DNA from: Bacteroidales bacterium
GTDB lineage: Bacteria; Bacteroidota; Bacteroidia; Bacteroidales; UBA3824
Reading direction: 5' to 3'
Length of the DNA: 64,000 nucleotides
Assembly: GCA_016286055.1 (NCBI GenBank)
Contig: JAEERW010000003.1
Coordinates: forward strand, 1 to 64,000
Shown: one piece after another, positions 8,154 to 18,595 of the stretch
Layout: every line of letters starts with the position of its first letter
How positions within the stretch are numbered: position 1 is the stretch's first letter
The notes under the pieces: generated by a model
Databases searched by the model: none
Told to the model about the DNA's origin: nothing
What the model saw: the letters and a program-made list of their open reading frames with translations, nothing else
Program-made: the position numbers and the translations under genes

Positions 8154-9500
8154 ATGAGTAAATTTAAATATGACATATTCCTTAGTCATTCGAGTAAGGA
8201 TAATGATTTTGCGGATAAGCTTTGGACTCTATTGGACAAATCAGGATTTAAAGTTTGGTATGATAATCAATCATTGTTATTAGGAACTATTCTTACTGAA
8301 ATCTTAGACAAACTTAAGTCATCTCGATTTGTTATTGTTGTTTGGTCAAAAAATGCTGAAAAATCTCAATGGGTTCATGATGAAGCTAAAACAGCATTGT
8401 TAAATGATAAGGATAGAACTGTAATTGTAGTTCGTTTGGACGGTAAGAAGGATTTCCCTGACGATTTGAATGAATTGAAAAATATCAAATGGTTAGACTG
8501 CAAGAAGGGTTGTCTAACGCCTAAAGATTTCTTTCATATTCTCGCATCTATTTATGGCTCTTCCGAAAATACTGAATTTGACAAAGATGTGTATGTAACA
8601 CGTTCATGGGACAAAAAATATGAAGACGTGTTTGAAAAGTATTATCCAAAACTTAGAAACTATTTTCGGTTGATAGGCGATTATCCTGATCAGGATTCTA
8701 CAGTTGAACAGCGAATAACAAAAATAATGGGTACTTGCCGTGGTTATATCGCTTTTTTGACACCCAAAGCAGATTCAGATGCCTATTTGGGAACTTCAAA
8801 ATATTTTTGGAAAGAAATTAAATGGGCTTATGAGTGCGAGTTGCCCGGTTTATTAATCGCTGACCCAAATGTTTATAGTAAAATCAATGAGTTGAAATCA
8901 TTTGGAACCGTTTCTGAAATTTTGCAACTTATGTCTGAAAAAGGATGGTTTATCAAAGAGGATGAAGATGAAAAATTTAAAGAAGCTTGTATCAAGGCAC
9001 TTAGAAAGTTTACATTGATATCTTTCGATGACGAAGGATGGGAAAATTATGTTGCCGATTTCTCGCATGATTTAATACAAACCAAAACACCACATATATA
9101 TTATACACAAAATATTAACATTGGAAACAATGAAATTAATTCATTTATAAAAAGATTGTGTGGAATAGTTACTGCCATTCCATGCAAAGATGAATCTGAT
9201 TCTGTTATTAGAGTCAACACTTCAATTATCGATAGAATTAAAGAGAACATAAGTAAGGCTTATTTAATGATTTCTGATGTTTCAAATGCTGTTATGGATA
9301 GGTATGTTGATATTGGTATTGCCATTGATGTCGGCATTGAACTCTTTTTATTTAAACAACAAGACTCTTCTACCACATCATCTTATATAGTTAATTCAAT
9401 TTACAATTATCAAGACGGATGTGAATGTTTGGCATTAATTCATAAGATTTTGAGACAATATCGTAGAAAGGTTATTGTTGTGGAACCAAAAAGCAATTAG
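8154..9500 (+). CDS. TIR-domain protein with C-terminal nucleoside-deoxyribosyltransferase-like domain (paralog 1)
   Basis: 448 residues, three parts. Residues 1 to about 130 are a TIR domain: YDIFLSHSSKDNDF, GFKVWYDNQSLLLG, FVIVVWSKNAEKSQWVHDE, with Glu77 in the WxxxE position that is catalytic in TIR NADases. A middle part (about 145-280) is a second Rossmann-like, TIR-like segment starting DKDVYVTRSW and containing RITKIMGTCRGYIAFLTPK. The C-terminal part has AYLMISDVSNAVMDRYVDIG, matching the nucleoside 2-deoxyribosyltransferase-like pattern A-D-[IL]-S/T ... Y-x-E-x-G, but with Asp in place of the conserved Glu. The downstream paralog begins 27 bases later. TIR proteins of this kind act in bacterial immunity by NAD+ cleavage or signal production; no virus-specific evidence is visible. 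Confidence 0.8.
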   Translation: MSKFKYDIFLSHSSKDNDFADKLWTLLDKSGFKVWYDNQSLLLGTILTEILDKLKSSRFVIVVWSKNAEKSQWVHDEAKTALLNDKDRTVIVVRLDGKKDFPDDLNELKNIKWLDCKKGCLTPKDFFHILASIYGSSENTEFDKDVYVTRSWDKKYEDVFEKYYPKLRNYFRLIGDYPDQDSTVEQRITKIMGTCRGYIAFLTPKADSDAYLGTSKYFWKEIKWAYECELPGLLIADPNVYSKINELKSFGTVSEILQLMSEKGWFIKEDEDEKFKEACIKALRKFTLISFDDEGWENYVADFSHDLIQTKTPHIYYTQNINIGNNEINSFIKRLCGIVTAIPCKDESDSVIRVNTSIIDRIKENISKAYLMISDVSNAVMDRYVDIGIAIDVGIELFLFKQQDSSTTSSYIVNSIYNYQDGCECLALIHKILRQYRRKVIVVEPKSN

Positions 9501-9527
9501 ACAACCAATAATATAGTGTAAATTGCG

Positions 9528-10733
9528 ATGAGACGGGTAGAGTACGATATTTTTATAAGTCATTCGAGCATAGATAATGATTTTACCGATGAGTTAAACA
9601 ATCTATTAGTGAAATCAGGATTTAAGGTATGGTACGACAACGAATCGTTGGTAGCCGGCACCGACCTTCGCTTGGAGATTTCCAAAAAAATAGCAAACTC
9701 TGAATTTGTAATTGTTATTTGGTCAAATAATTCCGAAAAAAACGATTGGATTAAGGAAGATGTTGACAATGCTATTAATAATGGTAAAACAATTTTGCCC
9801 ATTTGTCTTGGCGATTGCAAACCTGATGGCTTTTTGGATGGTATTAAATGGATTGAGTGTACAAATGGAGAGTTAACCTCTGATTGTTTTTTCTTGATTT
9901 TATCTGCCATTTACGGAAGTTCTGATAATATTGAATACGATAAAGATGTATATGTGAGCCATTCGTGGAGTAAGGATAGGGATATTGTGGAAAAAATATT
10001 TGCCAGTCTTCAGTTGTATAGATTGATAGGCGATTATCCCAATCAAGAATCTGTTAACGAAACGCGAATAAAAAAGATAATGGGAACTTGCCGTGGATTT
10101 GTTGGTATTTTAACGTATAGAGGTGAAAATCAATATAGAAACACATCAAAATATTTTTTGGATGAAATTAGATGGGCAGAAGATTGCGGATTGCCCGGTA
10201 TATTGATAGCCGATTCGCGAGTTAATACCAACAACCTTTCGCATTATCCTGTATATCCTTATGATATAGATAATTGGGAGGATGTTGCTAAAATTAAAGA
10301 ATTGGAGTCTTTTATAGAAGACAATTTAACATTGACCGAGCCCCGTACTCCCCATATCTTTTTTGCCAGAAGTTTAATCAGAGAGCGAGATAGAATTAAT
10401 CTCCTTATAAAAAAATTATGTGGAAGCGTAACTGCCATACCATGTAAAGATGGTTACGATTTGGGACAAGGTATTCAACGAGCAATTATCGAAAGAATCA
10501 AAAAGGCCTATTTTATGATAGCCGACATTTCTGGAGACCGGTTCAATACCTATATCGAAACAGGTATAGCATTGGGAGCTGACGTGGAACTCTTCTTAGT
10601 AAAGCAGGGTGACCCAAAAACGCCTCAATTTATGTATCGTAATAATGAAATAAAATTTTATAATGATGATTGCGAATTGTTGGCAGTGGTGCACAACGAA
10701 TTGAGAAAGCATAGGAGAAAAGTTTTAAATTAA
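9528..10733 (+). CDS. TIR-domain protein with C-terminal nucleoside-deoxyribosyltransferase-like domain (paralog 2)
   Basis: 401 residues, same three-part layout as the gene before and clearly its tandem duplicate (YDIFISHSSIDNDF, GFKVWYDNESLVAG, RIKKIMGTCRGFVGILTYR, RLIGDYPNQES). The TIR motif reads DWIKED, so the WxxxE catalytic position (residue 78) is Asp, with Glu one place earlier. The C-terminal domain reads FMIADISGDRFNTYIETGIAL and keeps the Glu that paralog 1 lacks. The two paralogs are therefore complementary in their predicted active-site residues. Probably co-transcribed with paralog 1. Function is inferred; the middle domain is not recognised with certainty. Confidence 0.8.
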   Translation: MRRVEYDIFISHSSIDNDFTDELNNLLVKSGFKVWYDNESLVAGTDLRLEISKKIANSEFVIVIWSNNSEKNDWIKEDVDNAINNGKTILPICLGDCKPDGFLDGIKWIECTNGELTSDCFFLILSAIYGSSDNIEYDKDVYVSHSWSKDRDIVEKIFASLQLYRLIGDYPNQESVNETRIKKIMGTCRGFVGILTYRGENQYRNTSKYFLDEIRWAEDCGLPGILIADSRVNTNNLSHYPVYPYDIDNWEDVAKIKELESFIEDNLTLTEPRTPHIFFARSLIRERDRINLLIKKLCGSVTAIPCKDGYDLGQGIQRAIIERIKKAYFMIADISGDRFNTYIETGIALGADVELFLVKQGDPKTPQFMYRNNEIKFYNDDCELLAVVHNELRKHRRKVLN

Positions 10734-10745
10734 ATTGCAAAAAAA

Positions 10746-10777
10746 TTTGGTAAGTTTCGTGCATATTATTATCTTTG
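10746..10777 (+). promoter_or_regulatory. Promoter of the DUF4231/SLATT-like gene
   Basis: TTTG at 10746-10749 and TATCTTTG at 10770-10777, spacer 20 bases. The putative membrane effector therefore has its own promoter besides any read-through from the TIR genes. Confidence 0.6.
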
Positions 10778-10803
10778 GCGAATAAATTTAAAAAAAATCA
10801 AAT

Positions 10804-11859
10804 ATGGCAGCAAATAATAACAATGCAAATGAAACAACACCCAAGGGAGATCAATTGAGTGAGCAAGATAAAAAATGGGCGAATCCTATGGATATTACTG
10901 ATTTTTCGATAGATAGTTATATCAAAAATAGATGGGCCGACCAACATGATTATTTTGATAAAAAAGCTATTCATACTCAAAAATGGTATATCCGTATCCA
11001 ATTGTGGATTATTGTATTGAGTGCTGTTTCTGTTTTGGTTTTGTCTATCGACATCGACAAGTTGTGCGCAATGGAGAAATTCAGTATTACCAAAAGTATT
11101 TGTGCAATATGTTCATTGGTTATTGTTATTATTTCTGGTTGGGACAAACTCAAACAATACCATACCGAATGGATTAGCAAACGTAAAGCCGATGAAAAGT
11201 TGAAAGTGGAAATTTGCAAATATAAATTTGGTGTAGCTCCTTACAAAGATCCAAGCCTTCCTATTAAAGTTAAGGAGGATAAAAATGAAGAATCTGAGAA
11301 AGAGACAGATGCTCAAAAGAAAGAACAAGAAACCGTCACAGCTCGCACCAAACTGCTTTTCCAAAAACTTAACTCTATTGTTGAAGCTAATAAAGATATC
11401 GACAGTAAAGTAAATGACTATTATCGTGCTATTAAAAACGAAATTTCAGCATATGTTTCTAGTGCTGATGCATATCAAGAGTATTCTAATAATCCATTTA
11501 CTAAGAGAGATAAACTTTTTGTTGATCGTGTAAATGATAATTCCGACGATATTCAAAAGCTTATTACCCAAAACAATTATTTCTCGCTTATCAAAAAAGA
11601 AATAAGTGATTATAATATTGGTGAAGGCGCTTACAAACCCACAAAATCAAAGCCATCCGTAGATCCTCAGAAAGTAAGAGATGAAATCTTGTGGGAGAAT
11701 ATGCGTACTTTTGTAGATAGAGTAGAAGCTATTATTAGCAGTGATGTTGACGATTTTGTTAATTCTAAAAATAAACTATCTGAATTAGGTGATTCTTTCA
11801 ATCTTGAAAAAGAGATTAAGGCGATTAAAGAGTCGATTGACAAAAAGAATAAAAAGTAG
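10804..11859 (+). CDS. Two-TM DUF4231/SLATT-like membrane protein
   Basis: 351 residues. Around residues 41-130 the sequence resembles the DUF4231/SLATT (SMODS and SLOG associating two-TM effector) group: RWADQHDYFDKKAIHTQKWY, two hydrophobic segments at about 66-83 and 94-112, then KLKQYHTEWISKRKADEKLK. A long charged, coiled-coil-rich segment follows (about 155-310), and FVDRVEAIISSDVDDF near the end resembles the usual family end; so a large insertion may be present. In known systems SLATT-type proteins are thought to permeabilise the membrane after a nucleotide or protein signal. Here the neighbours are two TIR proteins. The stop codon lies within a terminator hairpin. Confidence 0.65.
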   Translation: MAANNNNANETTPKGDQLSEQDKKWANPMDITDFSIDSYIKNRWADQHDYFDKKAIHTQKWYIRIQLWIIVLSAVSVLVLSIDIDKLCAMEKFSITKSICAICSLVIVIISGWDKLKQYHTEWISKRKADEKLKVEICKYKFGVAPYKDPSLPIKVKEDKNEESEKETDAQKKEQETVTARTKLLFQKLNSIVEANKDIDSKVNDYYRAIKNEISAYVSSADAYQEYSNNPFTKRDKLFVDRVNDNSDDIQKLITQNNYFSLIKKEISDYNIGEGAYKPTKSKPSVDPQKVRDEILWENMRTFVDRVEAIISSDVDDFVNSKNKLSELGDSFNLEKEIKAIKESIDKKNKK

Positions 11860-11877
11860 AGGAAAAACCTCTACTTT
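11853..11877. terminator. Bidirectional terminator between the SLATT-like gene and rsmE
   Basis: Perfect 10-base stem, AAAGTAGAGG at 11853-11862 and its complement at 11868-11877, with an AAAAA loop. The T run is better on the minus strand (CTTTTTATTC), so it mainly ends the rsmE transcript; it covers the stop codon of the plus-strand gene. Confidence 0.7.
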
Positions 11878-11883
11878 AAATCT

Positions 11884-12600
11884 TTAATTGTTTATCGCTG
11901 CCAAAAAAGCACACACTGCCACCCCTGCCGTTTCGGTTCTTAATCGGGTGTTTCCTAATGACACCGGATTATATCCTGCCTTGAGTGCCATTGTTATCTC
12001 TTGATCTGAGAAATCACCTTCTGGACCAATTAGCGTAATGGAACGGCTTTGCGGTGAAACTGCGTTTGAGAAAAATATTTTTTTGCTATCTTCGCAGTGA
12101 GCTATCAATTTTATATCTTCTGTGGTGGTGTCGATCACATCGTTAAACGGTGTCAACGGTGATATTTGTGTTAAAATAGCATTACCGCTCTGTTTAAAGG
12201 CCGCGAGAGCAATTTTCTCCAACCGTTCGGTTTTTAATACTTTACGTTCGCTATGGGCGCATAGGAGAGGGGTTATTCGGTCAATGCCCAATTCCACCGC
12301 TTTTTCTACAAACCATTCAAAACGGTCGGTGTTTTTAGTGGGAGCTATTGCCACGTGATTGTAGTATTTACGGCGGTAAATGTCTGCAATAATGCTTATT
12401 GTCTGTGCAGCGCAAGTATTCTTGGTGCAGATTGTAATTACAGCATCGTAGACAGAACCACGTCCATCGGCAATAGCAATATGGTCGCCAGCTGCAAGCC
12501 TTAGCACTTTGCAGCAGTGTGCCGCCTCTTCGTCGCTAAGGTAAACAACGGCATTTTCGGCGGCATCTGGTGCATAAAAGATATGTAGATTTTCTTTCAT
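11884..12600 (-). CDS. rsmE: 16S rRNA (uracil1498-N3)-methyltransferase
   Basis: 238 residues from the ATG at 12600; the longer open frame upstream only runs through the PQPE-coding repeat of the next gene and is not protein. RsmE family: N-terminal PUA-like part (HCCKVLRLAAGDHIAIADGRG), then the SPOUT methyltransferase with KNTDRFEWFVEKAVELGI, ERKVLKTERLEKI, LIGPEGDFSDQEI and SLGNTRLRTETAGVA, the knot that binds SAM. It methylates U1498 in the 16S rRNA decoding region. Four bases separate it from the large exported protein upstream, so it is the last gene of a tpiA-large protein-rsmE run. Confidence 0.95.
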   Translation of the reverse strand: MKENLHIFYAPDAAENAVVYLSDEEAAHCCKVLRLAAGDHIAIADGRGSVYDAVITICTKNTCAAQTISIIADIYRRKYYNHVAIAPTKNTDRFEWFVEKAVELGIDRITPLLCAHSERKVLKTERLEKIALAAFKQSGNAILTQISPLTPFNDVIDTTTEDIKLIAHCEDSKKIFFSNAVSPQSRSITLIGPEGDFSDQEITMALKAGYNPVSLGNTRLRTETAGVAVCAFLAAINN

Positions 12601-12604
12601 TGTT

Positions 12605-15600
12605 CTAATTGTCGATATAATCTTGTTCCTCAAAGTCAGAGTCATCTTCGGGTTGCGGCTCAGGTTGCGGCTCAGGCTGCGGCTCGGGTTGCGGCTCAGG
12701 CTGCGGCTCGGGTTGCGGCTCAGGTTGCGGCTCAGGTTGTGGCTCAGGCTGCGGCTCGGGTTGCGGCTCAGGTTGCGGCTCTGGCTGCGGTTCTGGCTGG
12801 GGTTGAGGTTGTTCTTCAAAGTCAGATTCTTCGGGTTGATTTGATACAGGTTCTGTTGTTTGCTCTGGTACTGTTGTTTGCTCTGATTCAGTGGGTTGGC
12901 CAGGTTCAACAGCTTGTTCGGGCGAAGGTTGAGGTTCTATCTCAAAGTCCGATTCTTCTTCTTGTGGTTGAGCCGTTGAGGGTTGTGGTTGGACAATGTT
13001 CAAAGAATCTGTGCCAATGTTAAGGGTGTCGGCAGTGATGTTTAGCGAGTCTTGTGCCATAGCGTTGTTTTGATTCTCCAAAGTTTCTTCGGATGGTGTG
13101 GGTTCATCTATAACGTTGCCTGACTCAAACGAACGTATGAACTTGTTCTTAACAGCATCGTTGCCGATAACAAATTGATATTCACCATTTTTGTCATATT
13201 TCAAGATACGTTCTTTGTCTTTTGTGTACATAATTTTGTTGTTGAAATCCTCGTCGCTCGATAGACAGTACATAAAACCGGCTTTATAGTTGAAATAGTA
13301 CCAAGAACCGGGTTTGGGTTGTAAGTAGATAGATATCTGGTCGCCTTTTTTGCGGTTTCTTATGATTTCAACATTGCCTTTCATATATCGGTTCACCATA
13401 GTTCCGCCAACAAAACCAACACCTATGTCACCAACAGAACGGAACGAGTGGGTTGTGGTGTCGAATGTCATTTTTAGGTCGGTGAATACGATGGTTTTTG
13501 TAAGTTCGTATGGCATTTTAGATATTGAGCCTGATAGCGTGTAGTCTGAAATTACTCTTGAGGCTGTGTCTAATCCGAGTAGGTATTGCAAGCGTTTGCG
13601 GACACTCTCTTGCGCTAAGTTTACAGGTTTAGCGTCAGCTACATCGTTGAGGTTTTCTGCCATCGACTTAATCACGTCAGGCCTTATGAAGAAGTTAACC
13701 GACATTATAAGGTTTATAGTAATCTTGTCGGCATCTTTTTGGTGCATCATAGTGCCTTTGGTGACAAGTGTTACGGGGTTGATGTTAACGTTGGTGGTGA
13801 TATTACCTTCGCCAGCCACAAAGCAGAGGGCTCTGTACAGCGAGATAGAGTTGTCGGGGACAGATGGGTCGGCGAGTTTTTTAGCCGATGCCACTTGGTA
13901 CTGGTTGTTTCTTATGGCGTATGAAAGTCCTTTGCCTGCCTCCAAAACAGGTTCGTCGCGGTTTTCAATCTTGCGACCCATGAAAATTGAGTAAAGTTTC
14001 TCATTGTCGTGGTTGTAGAAAAATCCAGTGTAGAGCCTTACGTGAGCGGTGTCGACCACGCGGTCGGAAATCGGGAACACGATGCTGTCGGGGTTGATGT
14101 TGCCTTCAAAACGGAATGGCATAATTGCGCTGTCGCACTCTTGACGTATGTATGCGTAGCCGTTGAACTTAACACCGGGAATGTTGCCCATAAACGAGTA
14201 TTTGCCAGAGAACATGTATTGTGGGCTTAGCATAAATTGTTCCGACTCGTTCACTGTGCCAATTCCAAATGTGCAACGCACTTTTTCGGCATACTGAGCG
14301 GTGTCTTGCTGTATTCTGCGGACTTCGATAGAATCTATTTTAATATAGTTGATACCTTGGTTCGGGTTGTTGTACTCATACTCACCGCCAATTGCCTTGT
14401 AATAATATTTGTCGCGGATTCGCACGGTGGTGTTGAGAATCTTGTGCATCATTGAGTCTTGGTTGCAGACTACAAGAGCATTTTCAAACTGGTTGATATA
14501 TCCGCCCTTCCTTACTGATATTACGCCAGTGGGGTCTATTTTAGCGTCTACCACGTTGATTTCTCCGGGTTCGTGTACATTTATGTCGCCTTCGAGTGGT
14601 GAATACGACGAACTGTATGCCGAATATGTCAGCGTGTCTTTGTCGGCGATGAGTGTGACGCCGCTGAGCAATGGTTCGAATTCGGAGTTGACGTAACGGA
14701 TTTTTTCAAAATCTTCTTTTGTTTTTGCTATCATGCCGAGGTCGTAGTCGGGCAACTCTTTGCCAAATTCAAGAAGGTTTTTGTTGATACTCCAATAGTA
14801 GAATCCTGTTTTTTGTTTGTATTTGTGCTGTGGGAAGAAAACTTTTGAACTATCGTTCGAGGCGATAAATCTTCCCCATAGGGCAGTGGAGTCGATATTG
14901 AAATCAGCATTGTAAAGATATGCGAAAAGGTGACCCGTAGAGTCGCCCGGATGTTTTTCGTCGTAGTAGCAGAATGTAGAGCTGTCGGCTTTGAATGAGA
15001 GATTGTGGAATGTGAATTTTTTAGAAAAGAGTCCCGAACCGGCATAAAGCAGCAGTCCGTCGCCCTCTATTTTGTCGGGAGTGATGTTGATGGATCCGCT
15101 GTATTTGCCATCTCCTTTGTAGAGCACAAAAGCTGTGTCGTTAGCGGTGGCAGAGAAAAGGTCATCGGCAGGTTTCCAAAATACGAGTGCTGAGTCGGCG
15201 TGTATGTCGGGTATGTCGGTTTTCATATTTGGAATGGTTCCTACTTCTGATTTAAGTACTGGTTTTACATCCAAATAGTTGACAATTCCCGATACGGAGT
15301 CGGGGTAAAAAAAGAATTTTTCGGCTCTTGCCACAGTGGTGAGGTATCTGATTTCGCCATCTCCACCAAGACCCTTTGCGTTGAGAATCACAGTGTTATG
15401 ATATGTACCTTTGCCAGAGAATAGCTGCATTCCTTCTTCTTGGGTAGGCATCACAAATCCGAGCGACATATCGGGCTGTACGGTAAGAGTAACGTCCAAG
15501 TCGGGGAAAATACCTGATTCAAACAATCCTTTTGCTTGTACAGCGTTGAGTGATAGGTGTTTCATGCTGTCGAGCTCAAATGGGAACACTGTCATGTGAA

Positions 15601-17707
15601 ATTTGTCGCGGTCGTATTTTCCTTTGGTTATTTTGTCGTAATACACGTACGAAGTGTCGTTGGTAATTAGTTTTGGCATGTGCTCGAATACATCTTTGCC
15701 AGATTTGTTGAATGATGAGTCGATTTCGAGCACGCCCTTGATATGCTCAAACACGCTTCGCACAGAATCTATTTTTATTTTGCCATCCACGTTGTTGTAT
15801 GCCAAAAGAGCCATAGAGTCGGCGTCGGGAATATCTACGGTGAATTTGTCGTAAGAAAAGTCGAAATTTTTGCCGTAGAAGTTGGCAAGTCCAGCACTGA
15901 TTTTGCCGTTGAATTTGATGTTGAGGCTGTCGCCGATAACGATAGTGGAGTCGGGTGTTACCAACACGTTTGAACTGTTGCTCAATTTAAATGGCAATGC
16001 ATTGAAAATGGATAGTTTGTAGTCTTTTATGTTGAATATTGCGTTAACATCGCCTCTATTTTCTGCCTTGGAATATATGTCGATACAGTCGTAGTCTTTA
16101 GACTTTGTGCTACAGCCTATTACGTCGAAAATTTTTTGGTCGATTTGTCCTGTCTGTGTTGCTGGATCGTAGATTACATATCCATCGTACGATAGTCTCC
16201 GGAGTAGGTCAGACACTTTTTCGTCGGTGATGTAAAGTCCGTAAGTGTTTCTTAGATACAAGTTGTAAGCGTAGGGGGATATTTCAAAAGTTTGCTGAGC
16301 GTAGATATAGTTGTGGAGGGCGATTAACGGGTGCACTCTGTCGATTCCTTGTAGGTCTTTGAATTCTTGTTCCGAAAAAAAATCGTAAGATGTAAACTGG
16401 GCATAATCGCTGGTGGCAGTACGATTTGTTACAAAATATATGGCAGTGTCGCCGAGATGCCATTGCAGTTCGTTAACATTGAACTTGATAAAGTGGTAGG
16501 TGTCGATATACTTGGCCACCTCCGAGCCAGTAGCGATTTTTAGCAATGTTAGCGACGAGTCTTGTGCGCGGTATCTGAGACGAAGTCCGATGTGCGAAAT
16601 GGAGTCGTTGCCAAATTTGATTGCAATTTTAGCAGAGGAGGACTCTATTTTGTCGGTATTGTAAACAAATGAGGTAGATTTGGCAGTAATAAGAGGTTTT
16701 CCTTCGTATTTGAAAATCAGTTGGGCATTTACCGAAGTGTCGCCCACACCAGAGAATACGCTTCCGTGCTGAGCATATCCACCTTCAAAGTCGATGTTGT
16801 GAATGAGGTTTGGGATAGTGAGGTATCTGTTGTATGATTCAAACTGCGGGAATCGGGCTTTTGCACCAAATCCACCCACTACAAGTTTGTCGCTATATGA
16901 GCCTTTGATGTGGTTTTTAAAGAAAAAGGGGTTGTGAAAGTCAACACTATCGGCCGAGAAGTCCGACCTTGGCGTTTCAACTACGTAGTTATGAAGTTCG
17001 GCATACATGGAATCTGGTGAAATCCCAGCCCTCTGCCAATCCACACGTCCGCCGTTTCCGAACCATTTTTTATCCGAATAACTATATTTGCCGTTGGTGG
17101 AATAAATTACCAGCGAGCTGTCGTTGCGCATCTTGCAGCGGAGGTCAACGTTTTGACAGTCGACCCAAAGTTCTTTTTTACCGTTTCCGTTGTCGCGAAT
17201 GTTTAATGTGAAGTTGTCGGTGCTGAGTATCCACGATTTTGAACCGAGGGTTTCGATACTGTTGTCTTTTAAGAGATGGTATATAAACATGGTGTTGTCG
17301 TTGATTTTGGTCAACGACACCTTTTCGGCCATATACTCTTTCATATAATTGTACCAAACAGCAAATTGCTGAGTTTTGTTTTTGTCGCAGAAAGCGTTGA
17401 AAGTTTTAATAAGGTTGAGCATGTGGGGCGATGGAGCGCATCTTTTTGCGAGATAGTTGTTCATGGTTTCTATCATTTGGGAGCGCATTTCGCCAGACAC
17501 CGCGTTTGTTTCTATCTTGTCGGTAAAAGCCTTGACTTCGGTTTTAAGGTCTTTGTTGAGCGATGTTTTTACTCCCATGAAGCTGTTGAGCTCGCTCACA
17601 AAGTTTTCGTCATCGGGTAATTGCTTTTGCTGGGCGTTAACAGAGAAGATGCTGACTGTTAAACCAATAGTTAGTAATAGTTTTGAAATCGTCAACCTTA
17701 TTTTCAT
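12605..17707 (-). CDS. Very large exported protein with a C-terminal PQPE-repeat tail
   Basis: 1700 residues from the ATG at 17707, which starts a signal peptide ([26 protein letters not shown]). A run upstream to 17827 would overlap tpiA and is rejected. The body alternates beta strands with many D/N/G turns, for example [22 protein letters not shown], suggestive of a long beta-structure, periplasmic or surface protein; no family is recognised. The last about 180 residues are acidic and low complexity, ending in some 13 Pro-Gln-Pro-Glu units and [13 protein letters not shown]. There is no type IX secretion domain or OmpA-like domain that I can see. It lies between tpiA and rsmE and could be co-transcribed with them. 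Confidence 0.75.
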   Translation of the reverse strand: MKIRLTISKLLLTIGLTVSIFSVNAQQKQLPDDENFVSELNSFMGVKTSLNKDLKTEVKAFTDKIETNAVSGEMRSQMIETMNNYLAKRCAPSPHMLNLIKTFNAFCDKNKTQQFAVWYNYMKEYMAEKVSLTKINDNTMFIYHLLKDNSIETLGSKSWILSTDNFTLNIRDNGNGKKELWVDCQNVDLRCKMRNDSSLVIYSTNGKYSYSDKKWFGNGGRVDWQRAGISPDSMYAELHNYVVETPRSDFSADSVDFHNPFFFKNHIKGSYSDKLVVGGFGAKARFPQFESYNRYLTIPNLIHNIDFEGGYAQHGSVFSGVGDTSVNAQLIFKYEGKPLITAKSTSFVYNTDKIESSSAKIAIKFGNDSISHIGLRLRYRAQDSSLTLLKIATGSEVAKYIDTYHFIKFNVNELQWHLGDTAIYFVTNRTATSDYAQFTSYDFFSEQEFKDLQGIDRVHPLIALHNYIYAQQTFEISPYAYNLYLRNTYGLYITDEKVSDLLRRLSYDGYVIYDPATQTGQIDQKIFDVIGCSTKSKDYDCIDIYSKAENRGDVNAIFNIKDYKLSIFNALPFKLSNSSNVLVTPDSTIVIGDSLNIKFNGKISAGLANFYGKNFDFSYDKFTVDIPDADSMALLAYNNVDGKIKIDSVRSVFEHIKGVLEIDSSFNKSGKDVFEHMPKLITNDTSYVYYDKITKGKYDRDKFHMTVFPFELDSMKHLSLNAVQAKGLFESGIFPDLDVTLTVQPDMSLGFVMPTQEEGMQLFSGKGTYHNTVILNAKGLGGDGEIRYLTTVARAEKFFFYPDSVSGIVNYLDVKPVLKSEVGTIPNMKTDIPDIHADSALVFWKPADDLFSATANDTAFVLYKGDGKYSGSINITPDKIEGDGLLLYAGSGLFSKKFTFHNLSFKADSSTFCYYDEKHPGDSTGHLFAYLYNADFNIDSTALWGRFIASNDSSKVFFPQHKYKQKTGFYYWSINKNLLEFGKELPDYDLGMIAKTKEDFEKIRYVNSEFEPLLSGVTLIADKDTLTYSAYSSSYSPLEGDINVHEPGEINVVDAKIDPTGVISVRKGGYINQFENALVVCNQDSMMHKILNTTVRIRDKYYYKAIGGEYEYNNPNQGINYIKIDSIEVRRIQQDTAQYAEKVRCTFGIGTVNESEQFMLSPQYMFSGKYSFMGNIPGVKFNGYAYIRQECDSAIMPFRFEGNINPDSIVFPISDRVVDTAHVRLYTGFFYNHDNEKLYSIFMGRKIENRDEPVLEAGKGLSYAIRNNQYQVASAKKLADPSVPDNSISLYRALCFVAGEGNITTNVNINPVTLVTKGTMMHQKDADKITINLIMSVNFFIRPDVIKSMAENLNDVADAKPVNLAQESVRKRLQYLLGLDTASRVISDYTLSGSISKMPYELTKTIVFTDLKMTFDTTTHSFRSVGDIGVGFVGGTMVNRYMKGNVEIIRNRKKGDQISIYLQPKPGSWYYFNYKAGFMYCLSSDEDFNNKIMYTKDKERILKYDKNGEYQFVIGNDAVKNKFIRSFESGNVIDEPTPSEETLENQNNAMAQDSLNITADTLNIGTDSLNIVQPQPSTAQPQEEESDFEIEPQPSPEQAVEPGQPTESEQTTVPEQTTEPVSNQPEESDFEEQPQPQPEPQPEPQPEPQPEPQPEPQPEPQPEPQPEPQPEPQPEPQPEPQPEPQPEDDSDFEEQDYIDN
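12648..12810 (-). repeat. 12-base tandem repeat coding Pro-Gln-Pro-Glu
   Basis: About 13 copies of a 12-base unit (GGTTGCGGCTCA and one- or two-base variants on the plus strand) encode the PQPE tail of the large exported protein. Length should vary by multiples of 12, keeping the frame. Confidence 0.9.
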
Positions 17708-17801
17708 ATCGGTAGTAGTTTTAGATAAAAAAATGCGGACGGTACGTCCATATATAAATAGAAACGCAGCCGCCCGCAAAAAATTATTAGATAAATGGAA
17801 T

Positions 17802-18569
17802 CTATCTTGCGTCGATGAGTTTAGCAAAGTCGTCGGCTTTGAGCGAAGCGCCTCCGATTAAGCCGCCGTCAACGTCTTTTTTAGCAAAGATTTCGGCAGC
17901 GTTAGAGGGTTTGCAGCTTCCACCGTAAAGTATGGTGGTGTCGTCGGCAACAGCCTGACCAAAATTGTCGGCAATAGCTTTGCGAATCATAGCGTGAATG
18001 TCTTGAGCTTGTTCGGGAGTAGCGGTAAGACCAGTGCCGATAGCCCATACGGGTTCGTAAGCGATGATTACTTTCTTGAATTCTTCGGGTGTGAGAGTGA
18101 ACACAGTGTCAACGAGCTGAGCCTTGATAACGTTGTTGTAGAGGTTGGCACCAGCTTCGCGCTGTTCTTTGGTTTCACCGATGCAGAAGATGATGTCGAG
18201 ACCTTCGGCAAGGGCGAGTTTGATTTTTTTGAGAAGGATTTCTGAATTTTCTTTGAAGTACTGACGACGTTCTGAGTGACCAAGGATTACGGCCTTAACG
18301 CCAAGACCTTTAAGCATCGAAGCCGAAACTTCGCCGGTGTAAGCGCCATTTGTAGTGGCGGCGCAGTCTTGTGCGGCGAGGATCACTTTGTCGGCGTTGA
18401 TAACCTGTGCAATGGGAGCGAGGTGTGTGAAGGGTGGTGCTATCACTACCTGTTTCTGAGCGGGAAGGTTTTTGCTTGCTACGTAATCGCTAACTTTTTT
18501 TGCGAGTTCTACTCCTTCGGCAACCGAAGTGTTCATTTTCCAGTTGCCTGCTACTATAAGTTTTCTCAT
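17802..18569 (-). CDS. tpiA: Triose-phosphate isomerase
   Basis: 255 residues, normal length. Glycolytic and gluconeogenic interconversion of dihydroxyacetone phosphate and glyceraldehyde 3-phosphate in the cytoplasm. Motifs: N-terminal AGNWKMN with the substrate lysine, [11 protein letters not shown] with the catalytic histidine, [11 protein letters not shown] with the catalytic glutamate (active-site loop following), [14 protein letters not shown] and [10 protein letters not shown] phosphate-binding loops. Start ATG at 18569. The next gene downstream on this strand is the large exported protein, 94 bases away. Confidence 0.97.
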   Translation of the reverse strand: MRKLIVAGNWKMNTSVAEGVELAKKVSDYVASKNLPAQKQVVIAPPFTHLAPIAQVINADKVILAAQDCAATTNGAYTGEVSASMLKGLGVKAVILGHSERRQYFKENSEILLKKIKLALAEGLDIIFCIGETKEQREAGANLYNNVIKAQLVDTVFTLTPEEFKKVIIAYEPVWAIGTGLTATPEQAQDIHAMIRKAIADNFGQAVADDTTILYGGSCKPSNAAEIFAKKDVDGGLIGGASLKADDFAKLIDAR

Positions 18570-18595
18570 TTTAAATAGTTATAATATAATTTGTT

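Noticed and set aside
12623-12844. Plus-strand open frame with Leu-Arg repeats
   Set aside because: Shadow of the 12-base repeat coding PQPE on the other strand; it has no start signal or promoter.
12601-12909. N-terminal extension of RsmE in a Ser/Arg/Asn-repeat frame
   Set aside because: It lies in the antisense-free but non-homologous frame of the PQPE repeat of the upstream gene; the RsmE match starts at the ATG at 12600.
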